A stretch of 64,000 nt of DNA from Marasmius tenuissimus (Eukaryota; Basidiomycota; Agaricomycetes; Agaricales; Marasmiaceae): positions 5,828,001 through 5,892,000 of the forward strand of contig JAQOTA010000053.1 of the NCBI GenBank assembly GCA_029532415.1, in the 5' to 3' direction. This document shows positions 37,318 to 48,700 of the stretch, in pieces; the stretch's first letter is position 1, and each line of letters begins with the position of its first letter. Below the pieces are notes generated by a model, which saw nothing but the letters and a program-made list of their open reading frames with translations, was not told the origin of the DNA and searched no databases. Both the position numbers and the translations under genes were made by a program.

Positions 37318-37438
37318 ACTGTTCCGTTACAACAAGTTATTTTTTCTGTTCTTCATACCCGTGCCATCGTACTATCACTGTACTCAGTATTGATGAGTTT
37401 CTGCGAGACATACAAACACAAGCGTGTATTCCAGCTAA

Positions 37439-38001
37439 CTAAACACAGCCCTTAGCTACAGCATCAACCATAAATAACACCAGCGCCTCCACCTCTGGTG
37501 TCGCATGAACCTTTTTCTTTCGAGTGATGATGAGAGTAGGGGCTTTGAGGCGATCAATGGCTCCGAACAGGAAGATGATATTTGCCTGGGCCTCGTCGTG
37601 TTGCTCTTCGAAGTGTTCCTTCAATTGGGTCAGTTGCGGGATATCTTTCCGCTTTACTGTGACCTCGGACAGCTTCTGTGCGCAAGACCGTGCACAGCGG
37701 CTATCGTGTAGAAATGAGTAGACTGTTGACCATCCGATGAACAAACTTGGCAATACTTACCACATTTTGTCGCGAAATTCAACTCTAGTGTCGATCCTAG
37801 TCTTAGTTAGCATTGAACCCGCATTACAAGCTTAGAAACTCACATACTACCATATCTCTTGATTGTGTATTGCCGAAAGACACAGCGCTCTTCCACCAGG
37901 GCAGGAATATCCTCTGCTGGGTACCCGCATAGCCTCAACCACTGTGCTTCCGCTTTCCCTTGAAGCCTTAGGCATTCATACCACTGGTTCTGAGCGTTCA
38001 T
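37439..38001 (-). CDS. KDZ cargo, small protein of unknown function
   Basis: This - strand gene lies immediately downstream of the transposase. It starts MNAQNQWYECLRLQGKAEAQ at 38001 and continues WLRLCGYPAEDIPALVEERC. After at least two introns it ends LKEHFEEQHDEAQANIIFLF...KKKVHATPEVEALVLFMVDA. The first junction does not resolve into a clean frame by eye. It is about 140-150 residues, acidic and helical, without known domains. It could be an extra exon set of the transposase gene, but the transposase has its own stop at 38167. Confidence 0.4.
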
Positions 38002-38166
38002 AGTGAGCTGGAAAGGTGAGTCTACAACAAAAACCAGAAGTCGGGCAAACAACATACTGAATTGGTCACAGAGGAGTCAACAGCAGGACCCGCTGACGAT
38101 GGTCACAAAACTTAAAGGCACGAATCCTTCCGCTGCATGTGGTTCAACAGGTATAGATTTTAAATA

Positions 38167-41100
38167 TTATACATCAGTATGGGATTTAGATTTGTCAATG
38201 GAGATACCCTCAAAATAATCTAAGAGGCCCTCTGTGTCGGCGTCTTCCATGTTGCCTTCCAGCGCCAGTTCCAATAAGTTGACAGTTGGGGCGCTGGTAC
38301 TGTACTGTCCTTGTTGCTGTGGCGGATAGGTACGAGTCAACCCAAGGACCATGGTAGCCCAGCCAGGGAGACATGCAGAATCGGTTATAGAAGGGTCGCA
38401 ATCCTTTTTCCGGCCGGGGACAAGGGTACCTAGGATCTGAATTAGTAATATAGCAACACAGAATAATGGATGTTGGACATACCTGAGAAGCCTTTGAGTT
38501 CGCTCGTTTGCACTAGTCGTATCGCAATATGTCCGTCTATCTCGTTCATGACCGTCATGCGCTCGGAGAGTTCCATTGCTAGTTGGTCGTTCCCCTGCTC
38601 AATGGCTTGCTCGAAGGCGTGAACGTGGTCAGCATAATTATCGATCATGAAGGATATCAAACGGCGTATCTCGACATTCAGCCGTGTGATTTCCTCACGA
38701 GCGCGTTTAAGCCTGAAGTATAGCCGAATAGATTCACGGTTGAGGGGCTGGGCCCATGCAACGTTGGTGAGATCCAGATGTGTGTCCTTCAGCAGATCGA
38801 AATCCACCAAGGTCACCATCTCCAAGATATCCTTCCAGTCAAGCCTGGGTCGTGGGGGATTCATAGCTGATGCGGTCTCGTTGTACTCGTCGAGTGCCTT
38901 CTGGATAGCCTTGGCTCGTGCACGTAGAGCCTGTGTGATCTTTCCGCGCTGCTTATAACCTGGCTTCAGTCAGCAAAGAGATTTGCGATCACATTGCCAG
39001 GGTACCGTACCGGTGCCGCTCATGTTCAGCTTTGTCAGCTCGAGTAACCGTTGCACCACAAGCCGCTCCAATCGTTCGAGTGCTCGGCGATAGTTGCGAG
39101 CTCGCATGGCCGAGAGGGTCTCGATGTATTCCTGATCAGTCGGCTTCCATCGTCGGTAGAAGTCGTGTTCGTTCTCAAAGTCCAGTACCTCTTCGAGGGT
39201 CGAGCGATAGCGGTCGAGCGTAGTTTGTGATCGAGTGTGGAGTGATTGGAGCTGCTTGGCGGTAACCTGCTTGCTGCACTGGGCACTCTGATAACCACCA
39301 TACGAATCGTCGGAGGCCGCTCTGGGAAATATCTTAGCCCGTTGTACTACCCTGAGTATGATTACTCACTTCTGTTTGGTCAACTTTTGGAGCAACTCGA
39401 CATAATCAAGCCTCATAGCAACGTCCAGTGGCTCTTTGTGCTCCTTCGAAAAGTGCTCGATCTCCTCCTGCAGAAAGTGTTCGCAGTCCTCCTGTGAGAT
39501 CCCTTGACGCTCGCACAAGTCTTGAAACAACGGCTTGTCCGCTTCTATCCTGAGGAGAGCCTGGCGGTAGTTTTGAAATATGAAATTACCTGTCAATGAG
39601 GATCAGACCAAACTGAGGACCAGAGTCAAAACGGTTGCGTACCTGAAGCAATGTGTTTGTCCACGTCGTGAAAATCGAAGTGTTCCATCAATGACTGATG
39701 GTGGTGGAACTCGCTTGCAAGGCGTGTAGTGGATGCGAGATGGTTGGACTCTGAGAATGTACGCTCACATTCTTCAAAATCTTCAAGTCCTACACCCTGA
39801 GTGTACATCGGATGCCAGCTGACCTGGCACCAACAGTTATGAGCGTGCCCATGGAAAGCGGGAACGACTCCCTTGAGGCGAAACGCGACGACTTGATTTC
39901 CCAGTTTCTCGCTCCGGAGTAACGTCCGGTAGAACGCACACATGATGTCATATCCGAGCCCCAGGTCCTTCCCATACCGGTCCAGAAGGGCCTTGACGAT
40001 GGCTAGGGGATACTTCATGCTAAACCAGGATTGAGTATTGGGTGAAGTCAAGGTGAAGATAGAATATACGCACAGCTCACCGCTCCTTCACATATCGCAG
40101 ATCACCAGTACATGTCCGTGCCGGTAGACAGAGAGAAATATTCCGGATATCGCAAAGAAGGAAAACATTTTCTTGTTTGCCTCCGGTCCAGCAGCCTTCC
40201 ATTGTTCCACACATGGATTGATGATGCCGGCCAAGTCATCCAGCTCATCATCGGTGAGCCATGTATCGCAGCGGTCGTCCGGCTCTGGGCTGCCATCGGT
40301 GGAACCAGATCCCGTGTTGATTGGTTTTGACGTGGGGTTCTACGTGAAATCTTCAATGAGTTGACCAAGAATGAAAACCGGACACTGAACACTGAACGTC
40401 AGCCGTATGGAAACATACCGGTCCCTTTCTCCGGGCATTCGCAACCTCATCCTGGAACTCATCAACAAACTCGGCATCCAACCAACGGGGATGCCGGAGA
40501 CAACGTGTATCAAGCTGTGCTCGCCCATACCGTTTGCTGGCGTCAACGAGCTTCAAGGAGTTATTACCGTCCATTGCCATCAAGATCGTTGGTGTTAATG
40601 CAACTTCATTCTCCAACTGATACGTACAAGGAGGGCAAACGTTGCGTACAAAGTGACTGTGGGAGTCGCGACCGAGGGCATTGTCAACACGTAACTGAAC
40701 TTTGCGTTTGATAGAGAGATATGTGTCATATGCAACCTGTAGTTGCTGCTCAAGATGAGGCATGGGGAAGCGCTGTTCAAAAGCTCAGTATATTAGAATA
40801 TAGAGCGGCAAATTGAGAAAACATACACCGTGAGTGTTGGTGAGTGTGCAGGACAGCCCTGAGATACTGAATCGAGGACAAACGCGATGTATCTGACGGA
40901 AGGTTTCAAGGAATTTGAACGGGAAAGCAATGGTGGGGTCATCAGGACTACCGCCGAGGTATCCGTAGAAGACCAGGGTTTCATTAGCAGTCTGCGAGCC
41001 GTGAACATGTCGAATATCCTCCAAATAGCAATATTCTGTCAAATCAAATCAGATGATGGAGCACAGGTAAATGACTCTCAGCGAACGCACCATACAAATC

Positions 41101-41751
41101 CATACGTGCGATAGTCCATGGCTGGCCTTCACATAAGTCATCATCGCCAGGATCTGGGGCTCCGTGGGACTGGTGTAAGAGATATGCGTCTACTAGTCGA
41201 GGTAGTTGACGCTCCCAACTTTGATTCTGATGTTCGGTTCGGTGGTGTCATTCCCTCATGTCGATGCGGCTGGATGTCAAACTTAGATTGAACCTAGGGT
41301 CATAAAGCCTGAGGACGTACCTCGGTGCCTCAGATAAAAGGGTGTCAAGGAAGTTGTGATAATCAAAACTCCCCGCCGGCATTGCTATGCATGGCGCCTT
41401 CTTCACTGACTGGGATTTGAAAGTCATCATCGTTCCAGTCGTCGTCGTCAGGAGCATCGGGGTTGTATATGGGAATGTCAGAAAAAGAGGTGCCATGACC
41501 AGCAGAATTGAAGAGTTCCTTTCTCTGGTAGCTGAGGACTGTCGTCGACTGAAATATAAGTCACCGAACGGAATGTCAAAAGAAAGCCACGTACGCTCCC
41601 ACATAGAACTCAGTTGAGCCTTCGCCAAACTCCAATAATTTTCCCCAGCTCCTGAATGTTCCTCCTCCACCACATCGTCGTCGTCGTCGATCATGATAAT
41701 GTTGACCGTATCTGCAAGGGCATCATGTCCACGTCGGCGTTTGTAGGCCAT
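38167..41751 (-). pseudogene. KDZ (Kyakuja-Dileera-Zisupton) transposase, damaged copy
   Basis: This is the transposase of the surrounding element, with multiple introns. The N-terminus is MAYKRRRGHDALADTVN plus an acidic run, followed by a CxC-like block (NETLVFYGYLGGSPDDPTIA). The core contains CTYQLENEVALTPTI, then MAMDGNNSLKLVD, KYPLAIVKALLDRYGKDLGL, GYDIMCAFYRTLL, FRLKGVVPAFHGHAHN and GVGLEDFEECERTFSESNHL, all hallmarks of KDZ transposases. A long coiled-coil/helical C-terminus follows and ends in an acidic tail. Two defects are visible. TGA at 40088-40090 interrupts the conserved ICDM-x-SGEL segment just before an intron. The conserved HAHNRxCQ motif reads HAHNCWCQ (39824-39847). Both fit C-to-T change at CpG. 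The family is certain, and activity is doubtful. Confidence 0.85.
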
Positions 41752-41876
41752 AGGAAAGGAATGTCGTTAAAAATGAATGTAAAATTGTTGAATATATGCG
41801 GGACTAGCGATGTGGTGAAGTGGAGGTGAGACGGTGAGACAGTTGGAAGAGACGGTGGTGATGGCAAGCTGAGTCA

Positions 41877-42122
41877 GAGTCATGAGGTGCTGCTTGAAAT
41901 GGAAAGAGGTCACGAGAGGTGTCAGGGCGAGGGCGGGAGGGCGAGGGGCAGACGCAGTGAGAGAGCCTTGGTGTGTATGAGGGGAGAGATAATGAGATAT
42001 TGAGGTTATGTTAAGGAGATAATGGGATATGGTGGAGGCCACCTCAGGTTACCACAAACTGGCAGCCGTTTCCGGCCCGGTTCAGTCCACTTGTTTGTGG
42101 TACAGGGTGGGACACTTAGGTG
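41877..42122 (-). repeat. KDZ right terminal inverted repeat, 246 bp
   Basis: Reverse complement of 29274-29520 with three substitutions and one deletion. It ends in GGTG next to the CTCAACG target duplication. Confidence 0.9.
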
Positions 42123-42129
42123 CTCAACG
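42123..42129. repeat. target-site duplication of KDZ element (right)
   Basis: CTCAACG, identical to 29267-29273. Confidence 0.8.
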
Positions 42130-42210
42130 GACTGGCCGGAATGTAATCAGGGAGCAGGATGGTTGCACTGAGTATGAGCCGTATTTGGTCGTAATCAGGG
42201 TGTGCAAGGG
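42123..42210 (-). pseudogene. NLR pseudogene fragment (4 of 5)
   Basis: Eighty-eight bases of NLR coding sequence lie between the KDZ and Copia insertions. The - strand reads HPDYDQIRLILSATILL, then PDYIPASPLS. This continues from the fragment at 51382-51559 and into 29014-29273 once one copy of each target duplication is discounted. The pattern (Y-D-x-I/V-R-x-I-L...) is the winged-helix-like linker after the NACHT domain. Confidence 0.75.
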
Positions 42211-42728
42211 TGATGAGCCAGCATAGTTAAAGTGCACAGTGGGTATAACGAAGTAAACCTCACATGGGTAATACACAGAGTGTTCTTGTAGTCTTGAGAT
42301 GCTTGAGAAGAGGTGATAATCGAATAGATTGTCCTAAGGCTTAAGGCCTTTCGTCCAGTCTTTTATACATAAGTTTCTGGTACATGTAATGAGTATTACA
42401 CTAACTGAAACTACTACTAGAAGTAGGTATTCGGCCCTAAAGGCGTAAAAGACATTAGTACTGTGTAAGTACTTCTGCCTTGAATGGTAGTATGCTTGGT
42501 GAGCATAGTCGTGTTTGCCTCATGTATTAGAGGCTCTACTTATGCTATTGGATAGCGACTGTCTATAGTGTCATATATGATGAAACTAGATGTACGTAGT
42601 AAGATACGTAGACAGAGACGTAGTACTTGCATGAGGACGCAAGTGTTCTAGAGGCGTAGCTCTATAAATAGTGTGGCGCGTAAACAACACGTCAACAGTG
42701 TATCACATGATTTCCATCATGTTCAACA
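42211..42728 (-). repeat. Copia 3' LTR
   Basis: 518 bp. It is identical to 50864-51381 except at three positions, where the other copy has A for G. Two of the three are CpG to CpA. Confidence 0.93.
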
Positions 42729-42740
42729 CTCCCCCTCACT
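42729..42740 (-). promoter_or_regulatory. polypurine tract of Copia element
   Basis: AGTGAGGGGGAG on the - strand directly abuts the 3' LTR. It is the expected position for the plus-strand primer of reverse transcription. Confidence 0.75.
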
Positions 42741-42763
42741 AAGTTCTTCATGCGATCATGGAA

Positions 42764-45700
42764 CTAGTGAAATGTTAATCCTAAAGATTGCCTGAACAAT
42801 TCGAACTTTGTTCTGCCAAGATTCTTCGTAAGAATATCAGCAGGTTGTTTAGCAGTTTCAACGAAATAGATTTGAGTCTTTCCGTGTTCCACTGCTTCCC
42901 TGATGAAGTGGTATCGATTATCAATGTGTTTTGTTCTTTTATCAGTAGCTTCATTGCTGCTGAGAAAGATAGCGCCTTGGTTGTTGCTAACACATGGAAC
43001 TGATCGAATAGGGAAGTTCAATTCGTTCAATAACGACTTCATCCAGCAAGCCTGACGTGTACAGTCAGATAGAGCCATATACTCTGCTTCCGTGGATGAT
43101 AATGCAACCGTTTTCTGTTTCTGAGAGATCCAGCAAACTGGTGCATTGGCAAGCTTTATGATATATCCAGTCTGTGATCGACAATCATCTTTATCAGTTG
43201 CCCAATCAGAGTCAGCAAAGGCAAGTAGTCCTTGATTGGATCTACCATCGTAAATAAGTTCGTACTTTGCAGTGTGAACAAGGTATTTCACGATGTAAAG
43301 TGCCTTCTGGAGGTGTTTCTGATTAGGATTAGCTCCATACTGTGACATCTTGATTACAGCAAAGGATATGTCTGGTCTTGTTCCGAGAGCCAAGTAAAGT
43401 AATGATCCGATAACTGATTGGAATCTATGCCTAATCTCGGGATTAACCTCCCCCTGGTTTTGGGTTGGGTTATAGCCTTCTGGCAAAGGCGTATATGCCG
43501 TTTTGGCGTTCAGAACTCCGAATTTATGAATTATCTTTTCAAGATAGTCTCGCCGATCAAGGATCAGTCTGCGATTCTTCCGATCTCGAGTAATTCGCAT
43601 TCGCAGAAATTCTGTTGGCTCGCCTAGATCTCGGCATTCCCAGATTTTCATGAATTCGCTTTTTAGTCTGTTGACAAGGTTGTGATCAGGACCCATAAAT
43701 AAAGCATCGTCAACATAGACAACGGCAATGACCATATTGCCATTTTTGTTGAAGACATATACGCCAGCATTGGATAAGCATCGTTTGAATCCCAGACGTT
43801 TCATGGATTCAGTACATTGACGCCACCAGGCACGAGAAGCCTGTTTCAATCCGTACAATGCTTTGCGTAACCTCCAAACCTTGCTGGAGTCCGTAACGAA
43901 GCCTTCAGGTTGTTCCATGTAAATCTCCTCATCTAAGGCACCATATAGAAATGCTGTTTTAACGTCTAGCGCAGAGATCTCCCAATCTTCAAGCGCTGCT
44001 AGTGCCAATAGAAGTCGTACGGTTTCGAATCGTACTACAGGAGAGAACAACTCGTTATAATCTATCCCTTGTTTCTGCGAAAATCCTTTCGCAACAAGTC
44101 TTGCCTTCTTACGGCCATCAGACTTGATGTCAAATACCCAGCGGGATTTCACCGCTTTTCGGCCTTTGGGTAGTGTAACCACATCAAAGACGTTTCTATC
44201 TTTGAGTGATTGTAATTCCAGTCTGCATGCTGCTTCCCAAGATGGTCGTTCATCTTTAGGACGCTTCTGGACTTGTTTGTATGTCCATTCACGAATGTTA
44301 TCATAACTACTGGCTTGAAGACCATATAGTTGATGACCGTTATTCAGCAAGTAAACCAAGTAATTTTCTCCCCCTTGCTGAGCAAGATCGCTCATATCGT
44401 CATCCGTGTCCATAGGAGTGGCTGGATTAGGAACCCTATTTGGTATTGTTTCAGGTTCATTTGTCGGATTAATTTGACTTTGCCAGCGTGCCTGAGAATC
44501 GATATTGCGTTCAATTTCAACAGGATGTCGATTTCCGTAAACATTAAACGGACGGTTGGGAGATACTCTATTTCTTGGAGGGTTTCTTCTGGCAGCTGCT
44601 GGTGGAGGAGCTCGTAAGTTCTCCCACTCATTGTAGTCAGCTTGTCAAAAATCAAATGGATTTGTCGATCCAGAAGAACCAGCAGACCGTGGATCCGGAC
44701 CATACTGATTAGGATTGTGATCGGAGCCTTTCGGTGATCCGAATCCATCAGTATCTGGATGATTGCCGTTGTGCACATCATCGCTTTTATCATCCGGGAT
44801 AGGATCCAAGGGAGGATCTCCCCCAGGCTGATGATCGTCATCATCTGATCCTGGTGGAGGTGGAGGATTGAAGAAATCATCATCATTGTGATGATCTTCG
44901 TGGCCATCATATGGGTACGTTGGAAAGGGTATAGACCGGACAGGTTTGTCGGTTTTATCAAACTCTATGGATCCGGGCACTTCTTTTTGACATTTAGGAA
45001 ACCAGTTCTCATCAAAAACTGCTTGTGGAGTAATGTATACAGAATTGTTGGTTGTTCGAAAGAATCGATAAGCTTTTGATCCACTCTCGTAACCAATGAA
45101 GATCATTGCTTCAGAGTGTGGAGCAAGCTTATTTTTACGTTTCGGTATGTATGCATATGCGCCACATCCGAACGTCCTGAAGTATGAAACATCAGGCTTC
45201 TTATTCTCAAACAACTCAACTGGAGTTCTGTATTTCCTCGAACGAATAGGAGTTCTATTGTAGATATGGACAGCTGTGAGAATTGCAAATTCCCACCAAT
45301 TTTCAGGCGCACAAGCCTGAAAGCGCATAGCTTCAGATTTCTCTCGTAGTGTACAATTAAATCTTTCTGCTCGTCCATTCTGTTCATGCACGTTGGGAGA
45401 ACCTCTTTGTGGAAATATTCCTAGAGAGTTATACCAATCCCATTGTTCATTTGAAAAGAATTCTCCCCCTCGATCGAAATGCACACTTTTGACCTTTTTA
45501 TTAGTCTGGCGCTCTACAAGAGCTAGCCAATTGTGCAATTTCTGATCTGTATCGTTCTTTTTACGAATTGGATATACCCATCCGAATGATGTTGCATCAT
45601 CGAATAAAGTTAATACATATTCGTTTTGATAGTAAGAGCGAGTTGGATATTCTATCAAATCTCCGTGCACAAGCTCAAGAGGCTCCTTAGCTCGTTTAGA

Positions 45701-48700
45701 GGATAAAGGGTACGATTTGGCAACCATTTTGCCTTTGGCGCAGCCTCGGCATGGTTTCGTTTCTTCCTTCGAAGTAACCAACTTCGTTGGAAGCCCTTTA
45801 ACATTATCCATTAATTTTCCTAAGACTCTGGGATCACAGTGTCCCATACGTCTGTGCCATAATTCAGAAGTATTGAAAGATACAACAGATGTGAAGGAAG
45901 TTTCTCCCACAAGAACCTTCGCGTTCATCCATCGTAAAGGATCATCTTTATGGCTTGGGTAAAAGCTCATTAAAAGAGAATCATCTTTCTTGCTCCGGAT
46001 CGAAGTCTCTGGAGAGTCCAGTAAGGTATAGTAACCTATACTCCGGAACTTCCCACTAGAGATTAAACGATGTGGGCTGTCGGGATTATACATCACTGGA
46101 TATAACTTTGTGACTTGCGTCACTCCTGCGCTATTGGTATGTCGGATGAGGACAGTACCATAGCCTACTATTTGCACATTTGCTTTATCACCCGCTGATG
46201 TAGTAAGACCTATTGGCATTTCTAAAGTCTGATAGTCTGAGAAATCCGTTTTATACGGAGTCATATGCACTGATGCCCCACTATCAAGTAGCCAGGCATT
46301 TTGCGTATTTCTCACTTCACAATCACTCGAAAATACAGCAGAAAACAACTTATATTTCGTTGTTGCATATACAGAAGAAATACTACATTTCCTTGGTACT
46401 GAGTTCCTTAGGATATGATAGTTCTGCATTGAGGATTTAGTGAAAGTTTGACTATTAGAACTTTGAAAAACTTGCCAGTCTCCACGATTGTTGCTTTCAG
46501 CCCAATCGTTATCAACTCCTTCAAGGCCATCTCCATAGTCACTATCATCAAAGTACCGTTCATGCCATTGAAGCGGTTCTTGATTCTGGCTTTGGAATCC
46601 TTGACGAACAAGATGTTCTCGTCTTGTTCTAAGTTCTTCTTGATAACGTTGATTAGCGGCGTCTTCAACTTCTATCCAAGCTTCCAATTGACGTTTATAG
46701 TTCTGCCATTGAACGAATCTCGTGGCTTGATATGGCTGGTTGTCATTAACAACCATAGTGATATTGCCAATACTTGTGCCATCAGCAACATGTAAGGGCA
46801 TTCCATTGGTCCTTAGTCCAATTACTGCAGGTCTGTAATTCTCGAATTGAGAGTTTCGGGGATCACTTGGAGATGTAACCCAGGGATCAACCTCAGGTTG
46901 TTCATCTACCGGACTAAGTCTTTCCGGTTGATCCGGTGGAGCAGTGGTTGGACGAGAAGGTACTTCAATGTAATCATCCTCTAAGGATTGTATGCCATAA
47001 AAAGATTCGGGAGAGCTTGGAGGTGTGTGGACGATTTGGTCCTGCCATTGTCGTACTCTAGGTGGTGTAGTTGCGGGGCGATTTATGTATTCATGGGTAG
47101 TAGGGACTGGAGATTTGGAACGATTAAGTGACTCGGCTAATTCCATGAAATCCCCAGGGTATGCTCTTGGTCGTTCATTGAAGCGACCACCCTCGAGTTC
47201 TCTTCTGGGAATTTCAGCCTGAGTCATGGGAACAGACATTCTAATGTTGTTCATCCATTTGTACAAGTGCGTGTGCCAGTTGCGAACATCTGGAAGACTA
47301 AGGTGAGGGATAAAGCGAACCCAGCGCCTATTAAACCCTGGTTGTCTCCATTGGGATGTTCTAAATTGACTTGCTCTTATATCTGTCGTTCCGAATAACC
47401 ATTTCCCTTCAAGACCAAGCTTGACTAACGAATGCCAGAAGATAGGATTCAACACTTGTATAGGAAGTGTGAAGTTCTTCTTATTGACTCGGAAGGCTTC
47501 ATCCACCGAAGTTGAACAAGGATTTTTCACTCATTGAACAAAATCTTCAACAGTGCTGATCCAATTTTTATTATTGATTTCAGCTATAACCATCGATAGG
47601 TGTTGAAGGTTCCAGGTTTGGTATCCGTAATGAAGCGTGAACTTGATATCTTCTACTGTTTCCACATGTAATATCCTTTGTTGTATGCGCAATTCATGAA
47701 GAGCTTGACGAGGTGTCATGTTATGCACTGCATCTCTTCTGATAGCATACATAACAACATAATATTTGGTTCTGATCAGAACCCAGATCCAAAATTTATG
47801 GTCTGGTGAGTTGCGTATTAATTTGTAACGCATTCTGGTCATGGATTCCTTTAATGCTATGTTGTTAGTCGTCTGATCTCCGAAGTCTCGGAATGTTTCA
47901 ACGACAGGAAGTGGGAGTTTAATCCCATTTATTACATTTGGTCTATTATTCCTAAGGTTAACTCGTCGCATCATGTTGTCATGTTGTTCTTTATATTCTT
48001 GTAAGAATCGCCATTCAACTTTTCTATTGATGAGAGGTGGCTTTGTGATGTCATCTCCATCTTGAGAATAGTTTTCTGGTCTGAACAAATGAACAAGATC
48101 GGTGTGGTTCCTAGGAAACATAGAATCTGCCCATGGTCCATAATCGTCAGGAGGTGATGAAACTGTTACACGTATGTCTTGTTGTGTAGGTGATGCTACT
48201 TCGAGATTCTCACCTTGGTCAACTTCGTCCGCAGGCGGAGTATGATTAGGTGTCGCCTCTCGTCGTGGCATTGTGAAGATAATTTCTTCATTACTATGCG
48301 CGCCATAAGAATATGCAGAACACGTATGACTATCATTTGATGAATTATCAGATGAAGAGTCACTATCAGGTTCCGTCGGAGTATCAGAGATGTACACCAA
48401 AGATGGTATCTCGTCTCCATCACTGTCTATGTTTGAATTGGAAATTGTAGCTGAAGCGATAGCTTCTTCTACTTGTCGAACCTGTTCATCTAGTTGAACA
48501 GTTCGTCTATTATTCCATTCTTGAACAGAAATGTGTCGTTCTGGACGACCTTCTCTGTCAGCAGCGATTCTCTCCTCTAGGTGTGCTTGTTGAAGATCAT
48601 ACGTGTTTTGGAACGGGTTTGGTGCAGATGTGCTACCAGTGGGGTAGTGGTAGGACATATGAATGTTTACTGGTCCAGCCATTTCGCGTTCAAAAACTGA

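Larger units (their letters stand above)
29274..42122. mobile_element. KDZ-superfamily DNA transposon, 12.85 kb with cargo
   Basis: A complete class II element bounded by near-identical 247/246-bp terminal inverted repeats starting CACCTAAGTGTCCCACC and flanked by a CTCAACG duplication. It encodes a Kyakuja-Dileera-Zisupton transposase (38167-41751) on the - strand, a 665-residue accessory gene at the opposite end (29935-32210, -), an RNase H1 N-terminal-domain protein (32858-33667, +) and further unknown genes at 34144-38001. It is inserted inside an NLR gene, whose frame resumes on either side. The repeats differ by three substitutions and one indel, so insertion is fairly recent. The transposase carries a stop codon and altered motif residues, so this copy may move only in trans. 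Confidence 0.9.

Noticed and set aside
29274..42122. Helitron or Starship-type giant element
   Set aside because: No Rep-helicase or DUF3435 tyrosine recombinase is seen. Long inverted repeats, an 8-bp-type duplication and a KDZ transposase fit only KDZ.
42211..42728. The repeats at 42.2 and 50.9 kb as a host gene duplication
   Set aside because: Equal 518-bp length, TG...CA ends, adjacent primer and purine-tract sites, and gag-pol between them show they are LTRs.
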